Positions 1 to 7,523 are shown, numbered from the stretch's first letter. The stretch is DNA of 46,428 nucleotides from SFWF01 sp964599835 (GCA_964599835.1 CAZRHF010000005.1:1-46428), one strand, 5' to 3'. Numbers and translations are program-made. The notes: generated by a model not told the origin, from the letters alone.

Positions 1-73
1 CGGTGCAGGTAACAACCCCATGGTTGGTATGACCGTTGCTTGTGCTGTTGCAGTTGAAGAAGCTGCAAAATAA
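1..73 (+). CDS. C-terminal tail of an unrecognised protein (partial)
   Basis: An open frame enters from the left edge and gives 23 residues ending in VAVEEAAK before a TAA stop at 71-73. The tail is small-residue rich (GAGNNPMVGM, then TVACAVAV). From memory this resembles the end of the clostridial 'GGGtGRT' protein family, but that is an unverified recollection and 23 residues cannot support a name. It is followed by a palindromic repeat and a terminator-like hairpin, which supports this being a true gene end. Confidence 0.55.
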   Translation, partial: GAGNNPMVGMTVACAVAVEEAAK

Positions 74-96
74 TTAGGTTCTCCTAAAAAATAAAC

Positions 97-120
97 GGGC
101 GGCCGATGACCGCCCCTACG
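97..120. repeat. Short GC-rich palindromic repeat
   Basis: GGGCGG (97-102) pairs with CCGCCC (110-115) around a GATGA-containing loop and is followed by CTACG. It resembles dispersed intergenic palindromes of clostridial genomes. Related GGGAGG-type elements lie at 11354-11377 and at the right edge of the window. The family assignment is inference; the hairpin is visible. Confidence 0.5.
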
Positions 121-150
121 ACCGCCACCCGAGATGGTGGCGGTTTTGTT
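121..150 (+). terminator. Rho-independent terminator of the partial left-edge gene
   Basis: ACCGCCACC (121-129) pairs perfectly with GGTGGCGGT (136-144) across a 6-nt loop and runs into TTTTGTT. It sits 48 bp after the stop of the left-edge gene. Confidence 0.8.
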
Positions 151-165
151 ATATAAGTTAAAATT

Positions 166-195
166 AAAACCGTCTACCGAAAGGTAGGCGGTTTT
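166..195 (-). terminator. Rho-independent terminator of the 200-1759 gene
   Basis: A 13-bp stem (166-178 with 183-195, one G-T pair) closes on a GAAA tetraloop and is flanked by A4 and T4, so it can work in both directions. It begins 5 bp beyond the stop codon of the minus-strand gene. Confidence 0.8.
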
Positions 196-199
196 GGAT

Positions 200-1759
200 T
201 TATATTTCGCCGACGGCTTTGGCAAGCTTCATCATAGCGAAGGCGGTATAGATATGACAGTTGAGCCAGAAATTCTGAAGAGTCTCCTTGCAGTCGTTCC
301 ACATCCAATGGGTCGGGAAGACGCCGCTATCCTCCACCTGCATTCGGGTTATACTGTCGCCGAGAGCCTTTGCCTTTTCGAGGAAAAGCTCGTCCTTTGT
401 AAATTCGTAGGCCGTCAGGAATTTGAGCATAATTTCAGCGGTGGAGGCGTCTATGGGGACGTACCAATGATACTGCTCAAGTCCTGCAGGAGATACCCAT
501 TTTTCATTCATATCGTAATGGTGATCGCTCCATGGAGCAAACTCGCCCCATACAACGAACTGATCTTCGATAAAGCGCATAAGCTCCCTTACCTTATTTT
601 CGGTATCGGGCTTATCGGCATAGTTTTCGACAAGATATTCCAGATAATGGCCTGCAGGATAGTGGGTAAGGTTTACGTAGCTTCGGCCGATATAGCTATC
701 CTCGAACTGACCCTCCCAGTTAAAGGGCTCACAGCGGTTTTTAAGCAGATATTCGAAATAGTTTTGCTCCAAGGTCTGCCAGCAGGGTTCATTCGTACGC
801 TTATAAAAGGCGTTCAAGAACTTAAGAATTCCGAAGTCACAGCAATAGTTTTCGGCCTCGGGCTCGCCCGTCCGCTTCGACACCATAAGGTACCAGCTTC
901 CGTTAGGCCGAACGGTCCTTTTATAATAGTCGGCGATCCTTCTTGCGGCTTCGAAGTATTTTTTATCTCCCGTTGCCTTTTCGAGGGCAAGATACATAGA
1001 GCCTGCCTGGGCGGGATAGATCATCATTACGCTGTCCTGCCTGTTTATCGCGGCAGGAGCGCACTCTTTTACGACCTCCATATTCATATCTTTAAGAGAA
1101 TAGGTAGGCGGCAGGTCGCAGGTACCGTAGTTTTCGCCGTAGGTTATCGAAATAAGATAGTCGGCGGCATTGGTGGCAAGCTTTAAGGCCTCCCCGGCTA
1201 TCTCAGGCTTAAGCTCGGCATAGGAAAGCATAGCGTTTACAAGGCTTCGTATCATCTTAGAGGGGTAAACGTTATGATAATAATCGGGGTCGGGCAGGCC
1301 GTGCTTCAGCCAATGCTGTGATATACCGTTTTTAAAGGTATATTCAAGGGCCTTTTCGGCACATTCCTTATAGGAACGGGCTCTTTCGGGGAGGTCGGCA
1401 CGACCCGGAAAGGGGGCCGCCTTAAAGAAGGTGCGGGTTCCCGAAAGATATTTTTCTCCGCTTATACGGTGAATACCCTCCACCTTAAGGGTCACCATTC
1501 CCACGGGGATATCCTTCCAGATAGGGGTAAGCGGGGCAATAAGACTATCGGAAATAAAGGAATGAGTATTTCCTTTACAGTCGGTAGCAGTATATTCATA
1601 TTTGCTTGCGGCAGGAATTTTATGAAACTCGAAGGAGGGAACGTAAATAAACTGCGACGCGTTTACGTTCCAGAAGGAGTTTCCGTTTACTCCGCCGGGT
1701 TTAATGAGGTTTTCTTCGCTGTTATATTCGTCGAGGGCTCTTTTTGCAAATTCATCCAT
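200..1759 (-). CDS. Cytoplasmic (alpha/alpha)-toroid glycosidase-like protein
   Basis: 519 aa. There is no signal peptide or membrane segment, so it should act in the cytoplasm. The first ~115 residues look beta-rich. From ~120 to the end, helical hairpins alternate with aromatic and acidic loops (NYCCDFGILKFLNAFYKR near 315, SDHHYDMNEKW near 420), the pattern of six-hairpin glycosidase and epimerase toroids. I cannot name the family or assign catalytic residues; substrate is unknown. The start ATG has GGAGG 7-8 nt upstream. The gene is alone between two terminators. Its promoter resembles that of the FAD oxidoreductase at 10126, so the two may be co-regulated in sugar or glycoconjugate use. 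That link is inference; an actual lyase or epimerase role is equally possible. Confidence 0.85.
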   Translation of the reverse strand: MDEFAKRALDEYNSEENLIKPGGVNGNSFWNVNASQFIYVPSFEFHKIPAASKYEYTATDCKGNTHSFISDSLIAPLTPIWKDIPVGMVTLKVEGIHRISGEKYLSGTRTFFKAAPFPGRADLPERARSYKECAEKALEYTFKNGISQHWLKHGLPDPDYYHNVYPSKMIRSLVNAMLSYAELKPEIAGEALKLATNAADYLISITYGENYGTCDLPPTYSLKDMNMEVVKECAPAAINRQDSVMMIYPAQAGSMYLALEKATGDKKYFEAARRIADYYKRTVRPNGSWYLMVSKRTGEPEAENYCCDFGILKFLNAFYKRTNEPCWQTLEQNYFEYLLKNRCEPFNWEGQFEDSYIGRSYVNLTHYPAGHYLEYLVENYADKPDTENKVRELMRFIEDQFVVWGEFAPWSDHHYDMNEKWVSPAGLEQYHWYVPIDASTAEIMLKFLTAYEFTKDELFLEKAKALGDSITRMQVEDSGVFPTHWMWNDCKETLQNFWLNCHIYTAFAMMKLAKAVGEI

Positions 1760-1780
1760 ATAAATACCTCCGTTTTTTCG

Positions 1781-1844
1781 ATAGTAGCATATTTTTAAAG
1801 GCTTTTCAATTATTTATGGAAATATTCGATACTTTTATGGAAAT
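1781..1844 (-). promoter_or_regulatory. Promoter with tandem TTTCCATAAA operator-like repeats
   Basis: Read on the minus strand, -35 TTGAAA (1809-1804), a 17-bp spacer and -10 TACTAT (1786-1781) lie just upstream of the ribosome site of the 200-1759 gene. Directly upstream of the -35, the sequence ATTTCCATAAA occurs twice (1844-1834 and 1823-1813), exactly 21 bp apart. Two helical turns between direct repeats is the usual arrangement for AraC-type activators. The remainder of the gap up to ~1890 shows nothing else. Confidence 0.6.
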
Positions 1845-1890
1845 AATCAATATCCGTACCGTCAACAATGGGAAGGGAGCTATCTATATG

Positions 1891-1926
1891 ATAAGACCCG
1901 CCTCGGAAATCCGAGACGGGCTTTAT
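1891..1926 (-). terminator. Terminator downstream of the small membrane/lipoprotein genes
   Basis: The minus-strand transcript forms CCCGTCTCGGA / TCCGAGGCGGG with one G-U pair, and flanking ATAA/TTAT extends the stem. It lies ~70 bp after the stop of the 1995-2363 gene. On the plus strand one pair is lost but a T7 run follows, so direction is not certain. Confidence 0.6.
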
Positions 1927-1994
1927 GTTTTTTTAAATATTTTGCACCGTTACCTGATGTGATGAGCTATGATAAAGGCTTTTTTGCGTTTCCT

Positions 1995-2363
1995 CTATTT
2001 TCTCTTTACGGATATTTCAAAGAGATGATCGCAGGATTCGCATATTTCAAAGCTGCTGCTTTCTTCGCCGGGAGATATTTTTGCCTCCCATATATCGCCT
2101 ATGTGGTCACATTTCGGGCAGACGCTGTAAACGTAGACGGCGTTTTCGGATTTGGAATAATATTTAATATTCTCTCCCGACACACCGTTTCCAAAGCCAA
2201 AGTTCAGCTTAAGAAGATAAAACACAAGTACGCCGCAAAGGACGAGCATTATAATATTTCTGAGATTGAACTCAAATTTGAATTTGCCCTGTCCGTCATT
2301 CGGAGCAGGTGCGTTGTTTTCTGCGGTTTCCTCCGTTACGGGGGCTGTTGTATTCTCACTCAT
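1995..2363 (-). CDS. Single-pass membrane protein with a CxxC...CxxC zinc-ribbon-like tail
   Basis: 122 aa. Residues 1-33 are polar and Pro/Glu-rich, ~36-53 form one hydrophobic segment (IIMLVLCGVLVFYLLKL), and the C-terminal part has CPKC at ~83-86 and CESC at ~109-112, a spacing typical of a zinc ribbon. Length and lack of a signal peptide suggest a small bitopic protein. With no positive charge before the membrane segment except K and R at 27-35, topology is unclear. It starts 20 bp after the preceding lipoprotein gene with AGGAG as ribosome site, so it is probably in the same operon. I do not recognise the family; a role in stress sensing or protein quality control would be a guess. Confidence 0.75.
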   Translation of the reverse strand: MSENTTAPVTEETAENNAPAPNDGQGKFKFEFNLRNIIMLVLCGVLVFYLLKLNFGFGNGVSGENIKYYSKSENAVYVYSVCPKCDHIGDIWEAKISPGEESSSFEICESCDHLFEISVKRK

Positions 2364-2383
2364 ATTTAACTCCTGATTTTACT

Positions 2384-3016
2384 TTATTCAGACAGCTCGT
2401 GGATCTTGTCGTGTAATATAACATAAACATAAGTATAATACTGCGTGACCGATTCTTCTACTTCCAACATAACCGAAACGCCGATTGTCTCGGTTTCGTA
2501 GGTGGCGGAGGAACTACTATCGGTCTCGTTAATTTCTGCCTCGACGCCGAATCCTTCATCAAAAAAGTCGCAGAAATGATTGAAGAAATATTCACCCTTG
2601 CTTACGCCATCCATAAATTTCAGGCATAAATAAAGCTCATATAATTCCTTATTTTCATTATGGCTGAATCCGTAATTGGCACCCACCGTAATGCCTTCTT
2701 CAATATCTCCGTAAACCTTTCCCGAGTCTGCTTTAAATACATCGGCAAGATATGATTCAATATCTTCACGTTCAAAATCCGATGAGGTTATGTATCCGTC
2801 ATTGGAGGTAGCAGGAGTGAGTTCGGGGAGATCTTCACGCACTTCTTTTACCTCATCATAGATCATACCGAATCTCAGACCGAAAGGCAGAAGCTTGTCG
2901 TCCTCGGTTAGGGTCTCTTCCCCGCCGCAGACGGCCAGCGAAAGGCAGGGCACAAGTACCAACATTAGTGCAACAAGTTTTTTATATTTTTTTCTTCTTG
3001 GCTTATTATAAATCAT
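2384..3016 (-). CDS. Predicted lipoprotein with a displaced start codon
   Basis: 210 aa as drawn. A hydrophobic signal ends in LAVC followed by GG, a lipoprotein signal with Cys at ~30. The mature part is acidic (FGLRFGMIYDEVKEV, GEYFFNHFCDFFDE) and not recognised. The signal region and ~50 bp of upstream DNA are near-copies of those of the next lipoprotein gene (3055-3549). In this copy the usual ATG before KKL is gone (ATAT instead of TTATG), and the frame is open only from an ATG 36 bp further upstream, which adds the basic leader IYNKPRRKKY. No ribosome site precedes that ATG; a CGGCT/AGCCG hairpin does. Translation efficiency is therefore doubtful and decay to a pseudogene is possible, although the rest of the frame is intact. 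Confidence 0.6.
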   Translation of the reverse strand: MIYNKPRRKKYKKLVALMLVLVPCLSLAVCGGEETLTEDDKLLPFGLRFGMIYDEVKEVREDLPELTPATSNDGYITSSDFEREDIESYLADVFKADSGKVYGDIEEGITVGANYGFSHNENKELYELYLCLKFMDGVSKGEYFFNHFCDFFDEGFGVEAEINETDSSSSATYETETIGVSVMLEVEESVTQYYTYVYVILHDKIHELSE

Positions 3017-3036
3017 CGGCTTTTAGCCGAATAATT
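2918..3036 (-). repeat. Duplicated 5' module, copy 1 (signal peptide plus upstream DNA)
   Basis: This block matches 3482-3603 closely. It runs from AATTATTCGG, through AAGCCGATGATTTATAA, a ribosome-site region and the signal-peptide codons, to the GCGGCGG after the lipobox. Beyond both ends similarity stops. It must derive from a local duplication because it includes the last codons (NYSV-stop in copy 2) of the Mor-like gene, which are out of context here. Confidence 0.75.
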
Positions 3037-3054
3037 TATTTACGGAAGGTTATG

Positions 3055-3549
3055 TTATTCCAGTGAAACAAAAACGCTTTCCTCGTAGCCTTCAAACATC
3101 CATTCTACAAACTCATTCAGATAACCGGCCGCCTCTTCAAAATAGCTTTCTGCGCTTTTGTCTTTGTCAAATGCCGAAAGGGTTAAATAGGCAGAGTGCT
3201 CGGATGCCGGATATTCCAGCACAGCATTCCAGGCTTGCTCTTTGAACTCGTCGGTGCCGGCTGTTTCCGCTTTCTCTCGTCCGATTTCGAGGTTATCACT
3301 GAATTCGTCGACAAATTCAACGTAAAACTCTGTAATAGCCGTAGCCGCCTCCAGCATTTCCTCGTCGGTCTTTGCGTTTTCCACAAGTTCCTTTAACTCG
3401 GTAACATCATTTATAATGCTTTTTTCAAATTCGGCGTCGATTTCATAAAGCTCAGTTAAATTTTCTTTAACTTGCATTTTCTCTCCGCCGCAGGCAGCCA
3501 GTGAAAGGCTGAGTACAAGTACCAACATTAGTGCAATAAGTTTTTTCAT
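3055..3549 (-). CDS. Predicted lipoprotein, helical and acidic
   Basis: 164 aa. The signal MKKLIALMLVLVLSLSLAAC ends in a canonical lipobox with Cys20 followed by GG. The mature part is helix-forming and Glu/Ala-rich (ENLTELYEIDAEFEKSI, TDEEMLEAATAITEFYVEF), likely a small helical bundle on the outer face of the membrane. The family is not recognised. AGGAG lies 8-9 nt before the ATG. The gene starts 39 bp after the stop of the Mor-like DNA-binding gene, suggesting one transcript. Its 5' end is the probable parent of the duplicated block in the 2384-3016 gene. Confidence 0.8.
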   Translation of the reverse strand: MKKLIALMLVLVLSLSLAACGGEKMQVKENLTELYEIDAEFEKSIINDVTELKELVENAKTDEEMLEAATAITEFYVEFVDEFSDNLEIGREKAETAGTDEFKEQAWNAVLEYPASEHSAYLTLSAFDKDKSAESYFEEAAGYLNEFVEWMFEGYEESVFVSLE

Positions 3550-3603
3550 AATTTTTTTCTCCTTTTGGTTTTTTATAAATCATCGGCTTTAAACCGAATA
3601 ATT
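3482..3603 (-). repeat. Duplicated 5' module, copy 2 (likely parent)
   Basis: Counterpart of 2918-3036. This copy keeps the complete AGGAG ribosome site and ATG start and overlaps the true 3' end of the Mor-like gene, so it is the more likely ancestral version. Confidence 0.75.
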
Positions 3604-3879
3604 CCGTGCTTCTTCGACGTTTTTAAGTATCCTTCTTACCGAGCGTTCGCTGTAGTTGTATTTTCGGGCGAGGCCGCGGATGTTTGTTCCGTCGTATTCC
3701 TCGTTTATACAGCTATAGATAAACTCTTTACTGTAAAACTCGACGGGGAAGGTTATCTGTTGACCGCGGTATTCCTCGAAAAGAAGCTTGGCATTTTCCT
3801 TTCCGACGAGCTCGGCGATATCTCTGTAAAGGCTGTTAAGGTCTTTTATCTCACACTTCATAAACAAATAACTTCTCAC
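3589..3879 (-). CDS. Mor-like helix-turn-helix DNA-binding protein
   Basis: 96 aa. The C-terminal half contains a helix-turn-helix of the Mor/Martha type (GTNIRGLARKYNYSERSVRR, ~68-87). The N-terminal half (IKDLNSLYRDIAELVGKENA) matches the dimerisation part of that family. Mor is a phage Mu middle-gene activator, and homologues of about this length are common in clostridial genomes outside phages. The start chosen is GTG with AAGGAG ~9 nt upstream; an ATG six codons in lacks a ribosome site. It heads the lipoprotein genes downstream and may regulate them, which is inference. No other phage gene is nearby. Confidence 0.75.
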   Translation of the reverse strand: MRSYLFMKCEIKDLNSLYRDIAELVGKENAKLLFEEYRGQQITFPVEFYSKEFIYSCINEEYDGTNIRGLARKYNYSERSVRRILKNVEEARNYSV

Positions 3880-3939
3880 TTTATCTTTTCTCCTTCTAAT
3901 TTATAACAAAACGGTGAACCTTTCCACAGACCCAAGTCA

Positions 3940-3965
3940 TTGACATTTTCATTGTGTTTTGTCAA
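3940..3965. promoter_or_regulatory. TTGACA...TGTCAA inverted repeat upstream of the Mor-like gene
   Basis: TTGACA (3940-3945) and TGTCAA (3960-3965) form a perfect inverted repeat with a 14-bp centre, 61-86 bp upstream of the Mor-like start. One arm could serve as a -35 box on the minus strand, but the matching -10 (CAATGA) is poor. It could be an operator. The remaining sequence of the gap is AT-rich without further signals. Confidence 0.3.
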
Positions 3966-4025
3966 TTTCGGTCGAATTTTGTTCCCCTTCAATAGGTTAG
4001 ATAAGAAAAAGATGAAAAGTGACCA

Positions 4026-4066
4026 CATTTTTTATAAAAAATAAAACGCAGAACGTATCTGCGTTT
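4026..4066 (-). terminator. Terminator of the ECF sigma/sensor gene
   Basis: AAACGCAGA (4044-4052) pairs perfectly with TCTGCGTTT (4058-4066) on a 5-nt loop. On the minus strand it is followed by TTTTATTTTTTATA. It lies 5 bp beyond the stop of the 4071-6182 gene. Confidence 0.85.
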
Positions 4067-4070
4067 AATT

Positions 4071-6182
4071 TTACGATATTTTTTCGGTTTTTCGGGTCTG
4101 AACCGTGTAGGAATACTTAGTACCGGAATAATTAGGGCCACAATCATAGTACACTACCGTACCGCCGTTTTCGCCCGATACGCTTGTCACATAGAGATCC
4201 GTCGGTGACGTGCCCTTTATGCGTCCGACTATTTTATCGGTGGTAGTATCGATAATTATTATATCGGTAGCTACGGCGTTCTCCATTCCTCCGGCGTTAT
4301 ACGGGTCGAGAACTATATAATCTCCGTAGGACCATATACCTCCGTATTTTACGGTGACCGATGATATTTTCTTTTTATTTCCGAAATCGCTTCGGTTCGC
4401 CGAATAGAGGGTGCCGAGGTCGCCCCCACCGTAAAGATAATACATTTTATCTCCTATAAGAACATAGTCGACGACACCGTCGTACCGTCTTTCAACATTA
4501 AAATCATAATCGGTCTTATACAGCTTTTCGGAGCCATGAGTCCAGGTGCAAAACCGAACTCCGTCCTTTGCCACGGTAAAATGAAATATAGATTCAAAAG
4601 CCCCTGCTTCGGCAAATTTCTTAGAATAATAGCCGGTGCCGTCGAGGTTACAGCGGTAAAGATAATAGGCAAAGTCGTCGGATTCTTTTCCGTACGACCA
4701 CCAATACACCTTGCCGTCGTAAACGTTAAGGTATTGTACCCAGCTTCCGTAGGTATCGGTAAAATTCTTTATATGTACGGTGGAGGCTCCGCCGTTTATG
4801 TTTTTGGAAACAAGATCACCGTTTTCTATGGAATAGACCGTATCGCCTACAATGGCATAGCCAGTGGAGCCATACGTCTTTTCTCTGCCGAAGGTCTCTG
4901 AGCTATAGGGAGAGCCTAAGAATTCCACCTGTTCCTCCACCTCTTCTGAGGAAGATGCGGAGGAGGAAGAAGGCGTTGAGGAAGACGATGAAGTTGAGGA
5001 AGACGATGAAGTTGAGTTCTGAGAGGAGGCGGGCTTTGAAGAAGTACCCGACGAGGAGGTGCCGCCTGTGTCCGAAGGCTTTGAGGAAGATGAGGAAGAT
5101 GAGGGATCAGAGGATGCAGGCTTTGAAGAGGTGCCCGACGAGGAGGTATTTACAGACGAGCTGCCGCCCGAGGAGGAGCCGCTCTGTGAAGAAGAGGAAT
5201 CGGACGAGAACTGGTCGGTCTTATCGCCCGATGGGAGGGAGGGATGAGGCTCTTCATAAGATGAAGCGCCCGAATTATCCGCCGACGCGGTGGGGGTATT
5301 CCCGGAGCCTGCGCCGAAAAATCCGCCCGAAAGCAGTATTATAAGCATAATAATTATCAGGGCAATAAGCACGGCGCCGAAGAGCAACATTCCCGCAATT
5401 TTAAGCGCCTCGGAGTTGCGCTGACTTCGGGCGATACCCATAATTACCGCTACGGCTTTTTTGTCCTTACTGCCCGTAACGCTGCAGAGTATCTCCTGGG
5501 CTACCGCCATACTGAGAAGTCTTGTGCCGATGGCGTAGCGAAGGGCGTTGGCTATCATAGAAATGAGCTCGCCGCTGTAGACGGGCTTTTCTATTCCGCG
5601 AAGCTTAAGCTTTGCCTTAAGATTCTTCTTGGCCACCCTTATACGGTTGGAGACGGTGGTTCGGGGAAGACCCTGAAGGCGGGCTATCTCGGAGACGGTA
5701 AGCTTATCGTAATAAAGTCGGATAAGCAGCTCCACCTGCTCGGCGGGGAGCTCCTTCAAGACCTCGGTCACGTCGGCCGAAACGGCAGGGTCGCCGTCGG
5801 TCTCGTCCTCGGTGTTGGGGTCGTATTCCTCAAATGTGACACCCGGATGATTCTTATTCCAGACCGCAAAGGAGCAGTTCTGTGCGACCTTACCCAGCCA
5901 GGGATAGAACGCCTCCGAATCACGCAGATTTTTAATGCCCGACAGAACCGAAAGATAGGTGTCCTGAATGGCATCGTAGGTATCCTGATCGTTTTTAAGA
6001 TAACGGCGGCAAACCGAAAAAACGTAGCGATAGGTTGAAACGAAGAGCCTTTCGAAGGCCTCCTTTTCCCCCTGAATTGCCAGCTTTATAAGGGCGGTGT
6101 CGGCAGGAGCCGACGAAAATCCGCTGTATTCAAGGTCGTCGTATATTTCGGCAATATCCGACGGGGTATTCAGTTCCTTCAA
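4071..6182 (-). CDS. Membrane-spanning ECF sigma factor fused to an extracytoplasmic domain
   Basis: 703 aa from a TTG start. GGGAGG lies 8 nt before this TTG, whereas the in-frame GTG nine bases further upstream overlaps that ribosome site and cannot use it. Residues ~30-110 are sigma-70 region 2 (EKEAFERLFVSTYRYVFSVC, DAIQDTYLSVL, PWLGKVAQN) and ~140-192 region 4 with its helix-turn-helix (LTVSEIARLQGLPRTTVSNR). Then come a helical part, one membrane segment at ~263-287 (MLLFGAVLIALIIIMLIILL), a Ser/Pro/Thr-rich stalk (~290-420) with a repeated TSSSGTSSKPASS unit, and a C-terminal beta-rich domain (~428-703) with repeated DTVYSIENGDL / DGKVYWWSYG strands like a DUF5050-type propeller. The domains suggest a one-polypeptide signalling device: sigma inside, sensor outside. 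Signal and target genes are unknown; the adjacent lipoprotein has a similar beta-rich pattern. Confidence 0.85.
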   Translation of the reverse strand: MKELNTPSDIAEIYDDLEYSGFSSAPADTALIKLAIQGEKEAFERLFVSTYRYVFSVCRRYLKNDQDTYDAIQDTYLSVLSGIKNLRDSEAFYPWLGKVAQNCSFAVWNKNHPGVTFEEYDPNTEDETDGDPAVSADVTEVLKELPAEQVELLIRLYYDKLTVSEIARLQGLPRTTVSNRIRVAKKNLKAKLKLRGIEKPVYSGELISMIANALRYAIGTRLLSMAVAQEILCSVTGSKDKKAVAVIMGIARSQRNSEALKIAGMLLFGAVLIALIIIMLIILLSGGFFGAGSGNTPTASADNSGASSYEEPHPSLPSGDKTDQFSSDSSSSQSGSSSGGSSSVNTSSSGTSSKPASSDPSSSSSSSKPSDTGGTSSSGTSSKPASSQNSTSSSSSTSSSSSTPSSSSASSSEEVEEQVEFLGSPYSSETFGREKTYGSTGYAIVGDTVYSIENGDLVSKNINGGASTVHIKNFTDTYGSWVQYLNVYDGKVYWWSYGKESDDFAYYLYRCNLDGTGYYSKKFAEAGAFESIFHFTVAKDGVRFCTWTHGSEKLYKTDYDFNVERRYDGVVDYVLIGDKMYYLYGGGDLGTLYSANRSDFGNKKKISSVTVKYGGIWSYGDYIVLDPYNAGGMENAVATDIIIIDTTTDKIVGRIKGTSPTDLYVTSVSGENGGTVVYYDCGPNYSGTKYSYTVQTRKTEKIS

Positions 6183-6205
6183 AAGACTCACCTCCCGATG
6201 CTTAT

Positions 6206-6243
6206 ATATTCGACATTTTAACCGAATATTCCTTCATTGTCAA
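6206..6243 (-). promoter_or_regulatory. SigA-type promoter with an inverted repeat around the -10
   Basis: Minus strand: -35 TTGACA (6243-6238), 17-bp spacer, -10 TAAAAT (6220-6215), upstream of the ECF sigma gene. ATATTCG (6206-6212) and CGAATAT (6223-6229) are perfect inverted arms that flank the -10, so a dimeric repressor could block it. The promoter has housekeeping shape, not ECF shape, so no autoregulation is evident. Confidence 0.6.
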
Positions 6244-6264
6244 CATCGGAAGGTGCAACTTATA

Positions 6265-7401
6265 TTAGCCGAGGGTTGCCTTGTATATCTTATTGTCGTC
6301 CATAATTGCCATTACCGAGCAGTCACCTGTAAGGTTAGAGGGGTGAAGGCTCACGATATGATCGGATATCTCGGAAAGCTTTTCGTGCTTTGTAAGGTCG
6401 GTGCCGAGGACGGTATACTGTGTTTCACCCGTCCAGACGGTGCCGTCGTTCATGGTGATAACGGTGGAGTAGGCGAAGATGGCGTCCTTGATATCGGATA
6501 CCTTATAGCCGTCGGGAAGGTTTACCGCAAATTCGTCAGCGCTCCAGCCGTCCTTAAAATAAAGCTTGGTGTCGTTATCGTTTTTGGAGTATAAGGGAGA
6601 GGTAAACTGATGATTGAAGCCGAAGTCGAAGACCTTATCGAAGGTGTAATCCAGAGAGCCGAAGTGGAGACACTGATTACCCTGAACCTTCATGGTGCCT
6701 GTAATGGCGCTGTAAAAGACCTTTCCGTCGGCCTCGATGTAGATGGAGGGATTGAGGGTATCGGTGACGGCAAGCTTGTCTACCTTTTTCGTAAAGCTTT
6801 CATCTTTATAATCGTAGATGTAAAGGGGCTCGTTGTCGAGGCCGTCTTTAAGACCGCTGGCCTTGAAGGAGTTAAGGTACATAGCGCCCTTATCGTCAAC
6901 CGACATTACGTAGAGAGAGCTGTTGAGCATACCCTTGAAGGCATAGAAGATATCGCCCTTAATATCGGAGCAGAGATATTCGTTTCCGTTTTCAACTATT
7001 ACGGTATATCCGCTTGCATTTTTATAATAGACCTCGTTTTGAGCTATAACGTATTCGGAAACCTCCTTTTCGGAATGAAGACGGTCGCCGCTGTCGGTAT
7101 AGAAGACGTTACCTGCGCTGTCGGAAACGATACCTGCGGTGATATCGACGGCGGTAAGGGCGCCTTCGGTCTCCTCGGAGCTGAAGTAGAGGGTGAAGCC
7201 TTCGCTCTCGTAAATATGTTCGGGAAGCTCTTCGGGGGTCACCTGTTCTTCGGTATTCTCTACGGGTGCGCTTACTACGGTATCCGGCTCAGAGGAGTTT
7301 ACCGATGGGGCTGAGGTGTCGGCAGAGGTGCCGCAGGCGGCAAGGCCCATAATGCTTACTGTGCTGAGTGCTACTGCTAAAAGTGTTTTTACGTTTTTCA
7401 T
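6265..7401 (-). CDS. Lipoprotein with beta-propeller-like repeats, upstream of the ECF sigma gene
   Basis: 378 aa. The signal peptide ends in GLAAC (lipobox Cys ~23), followed by a Ser/Thr/Pro/Glu-rich linker to ~60. The mature domain has repeated units such as AGNVFYTDSGDRL, NEVYYKNASGY, DGKVFYSAIT and DNKIYKA, consistent with blades of a beta-propeller or RCC1-like fold exposed outside the membrane. The exact family is not recognised. It precedes the sigma-fusion gene by ~80 bp, and the shared outer-domain style suggests they sense or act on the same thing. That is inference, because the sigma gene has its own promoter. AGGAG lies 7 nt before the ATG. Confidence 0.8.
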   Translation of the reverse strand: MKNVKTLLAVALSTVSIMGLAACGTSADTSAPSVNSSEPDTVVSAPVENTEEQVTPEELPEHIYESEGFTLYFSSEETEGALTAVDITAGIVSDSAGNVFYTDSGDRLHSEKEVSEYVIAQNEVYYKNASGYTVIVENGNEYLCSDIKGDIFYAFKGMLNSSLYVMSVDDKGAMYLNSFKASGLKDGLDNEPLYIYDYKDESFTKKVDKLAVTDTLNPSIYIEADGKVFYSAITGTMKVQGNQCLHFGSLDYTFDKVFDFGFNHQFTSPLYSKNDNDTKLYFKDGWSADEFAVNLPDGYKVSDIKDAIFAYSTVITMNDGTVWTGETQYTVLGTDLTKHEKLSEISDHIVSLHPSNLTGDCSVMAIMDDNKIYKATLG

Positions 7402-7523
7402 TTTCGTTTCTCCTGACGTTTTGTTTTTTGAGAGGTTTTTTACCCCTTTCGTGAGTAAGGTGTGTTTGAGTTTTTAAAAAGTTTTAAATTTTTCAAAAAT
7501 TTTTAAAAAAGTTTTTATCCGCC

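Noticed and set aside
194..1186. 330-residue plus-strand frame opposite the 200-1759 gene
   Set aside because: It begins inside the terminator region with no ribosome site and mirrors a well-supported minus-strand gene.
5000..5200. Tandem GAGGA-type runs as a DNA repeat or replication-origin iteron
   Set aside because: They are codon-level repeats of the Ser/Lys/Pro stalk (TSSSGTSSKPASS) in the sigma fusion protein.
4955..5344. Arg/Lys-rich plus-strand frame
   Set aside because: It is the antisense of the Ser-rich stalk of the sigma fusion; the composition is a by-product of the AGC/TCC codons.
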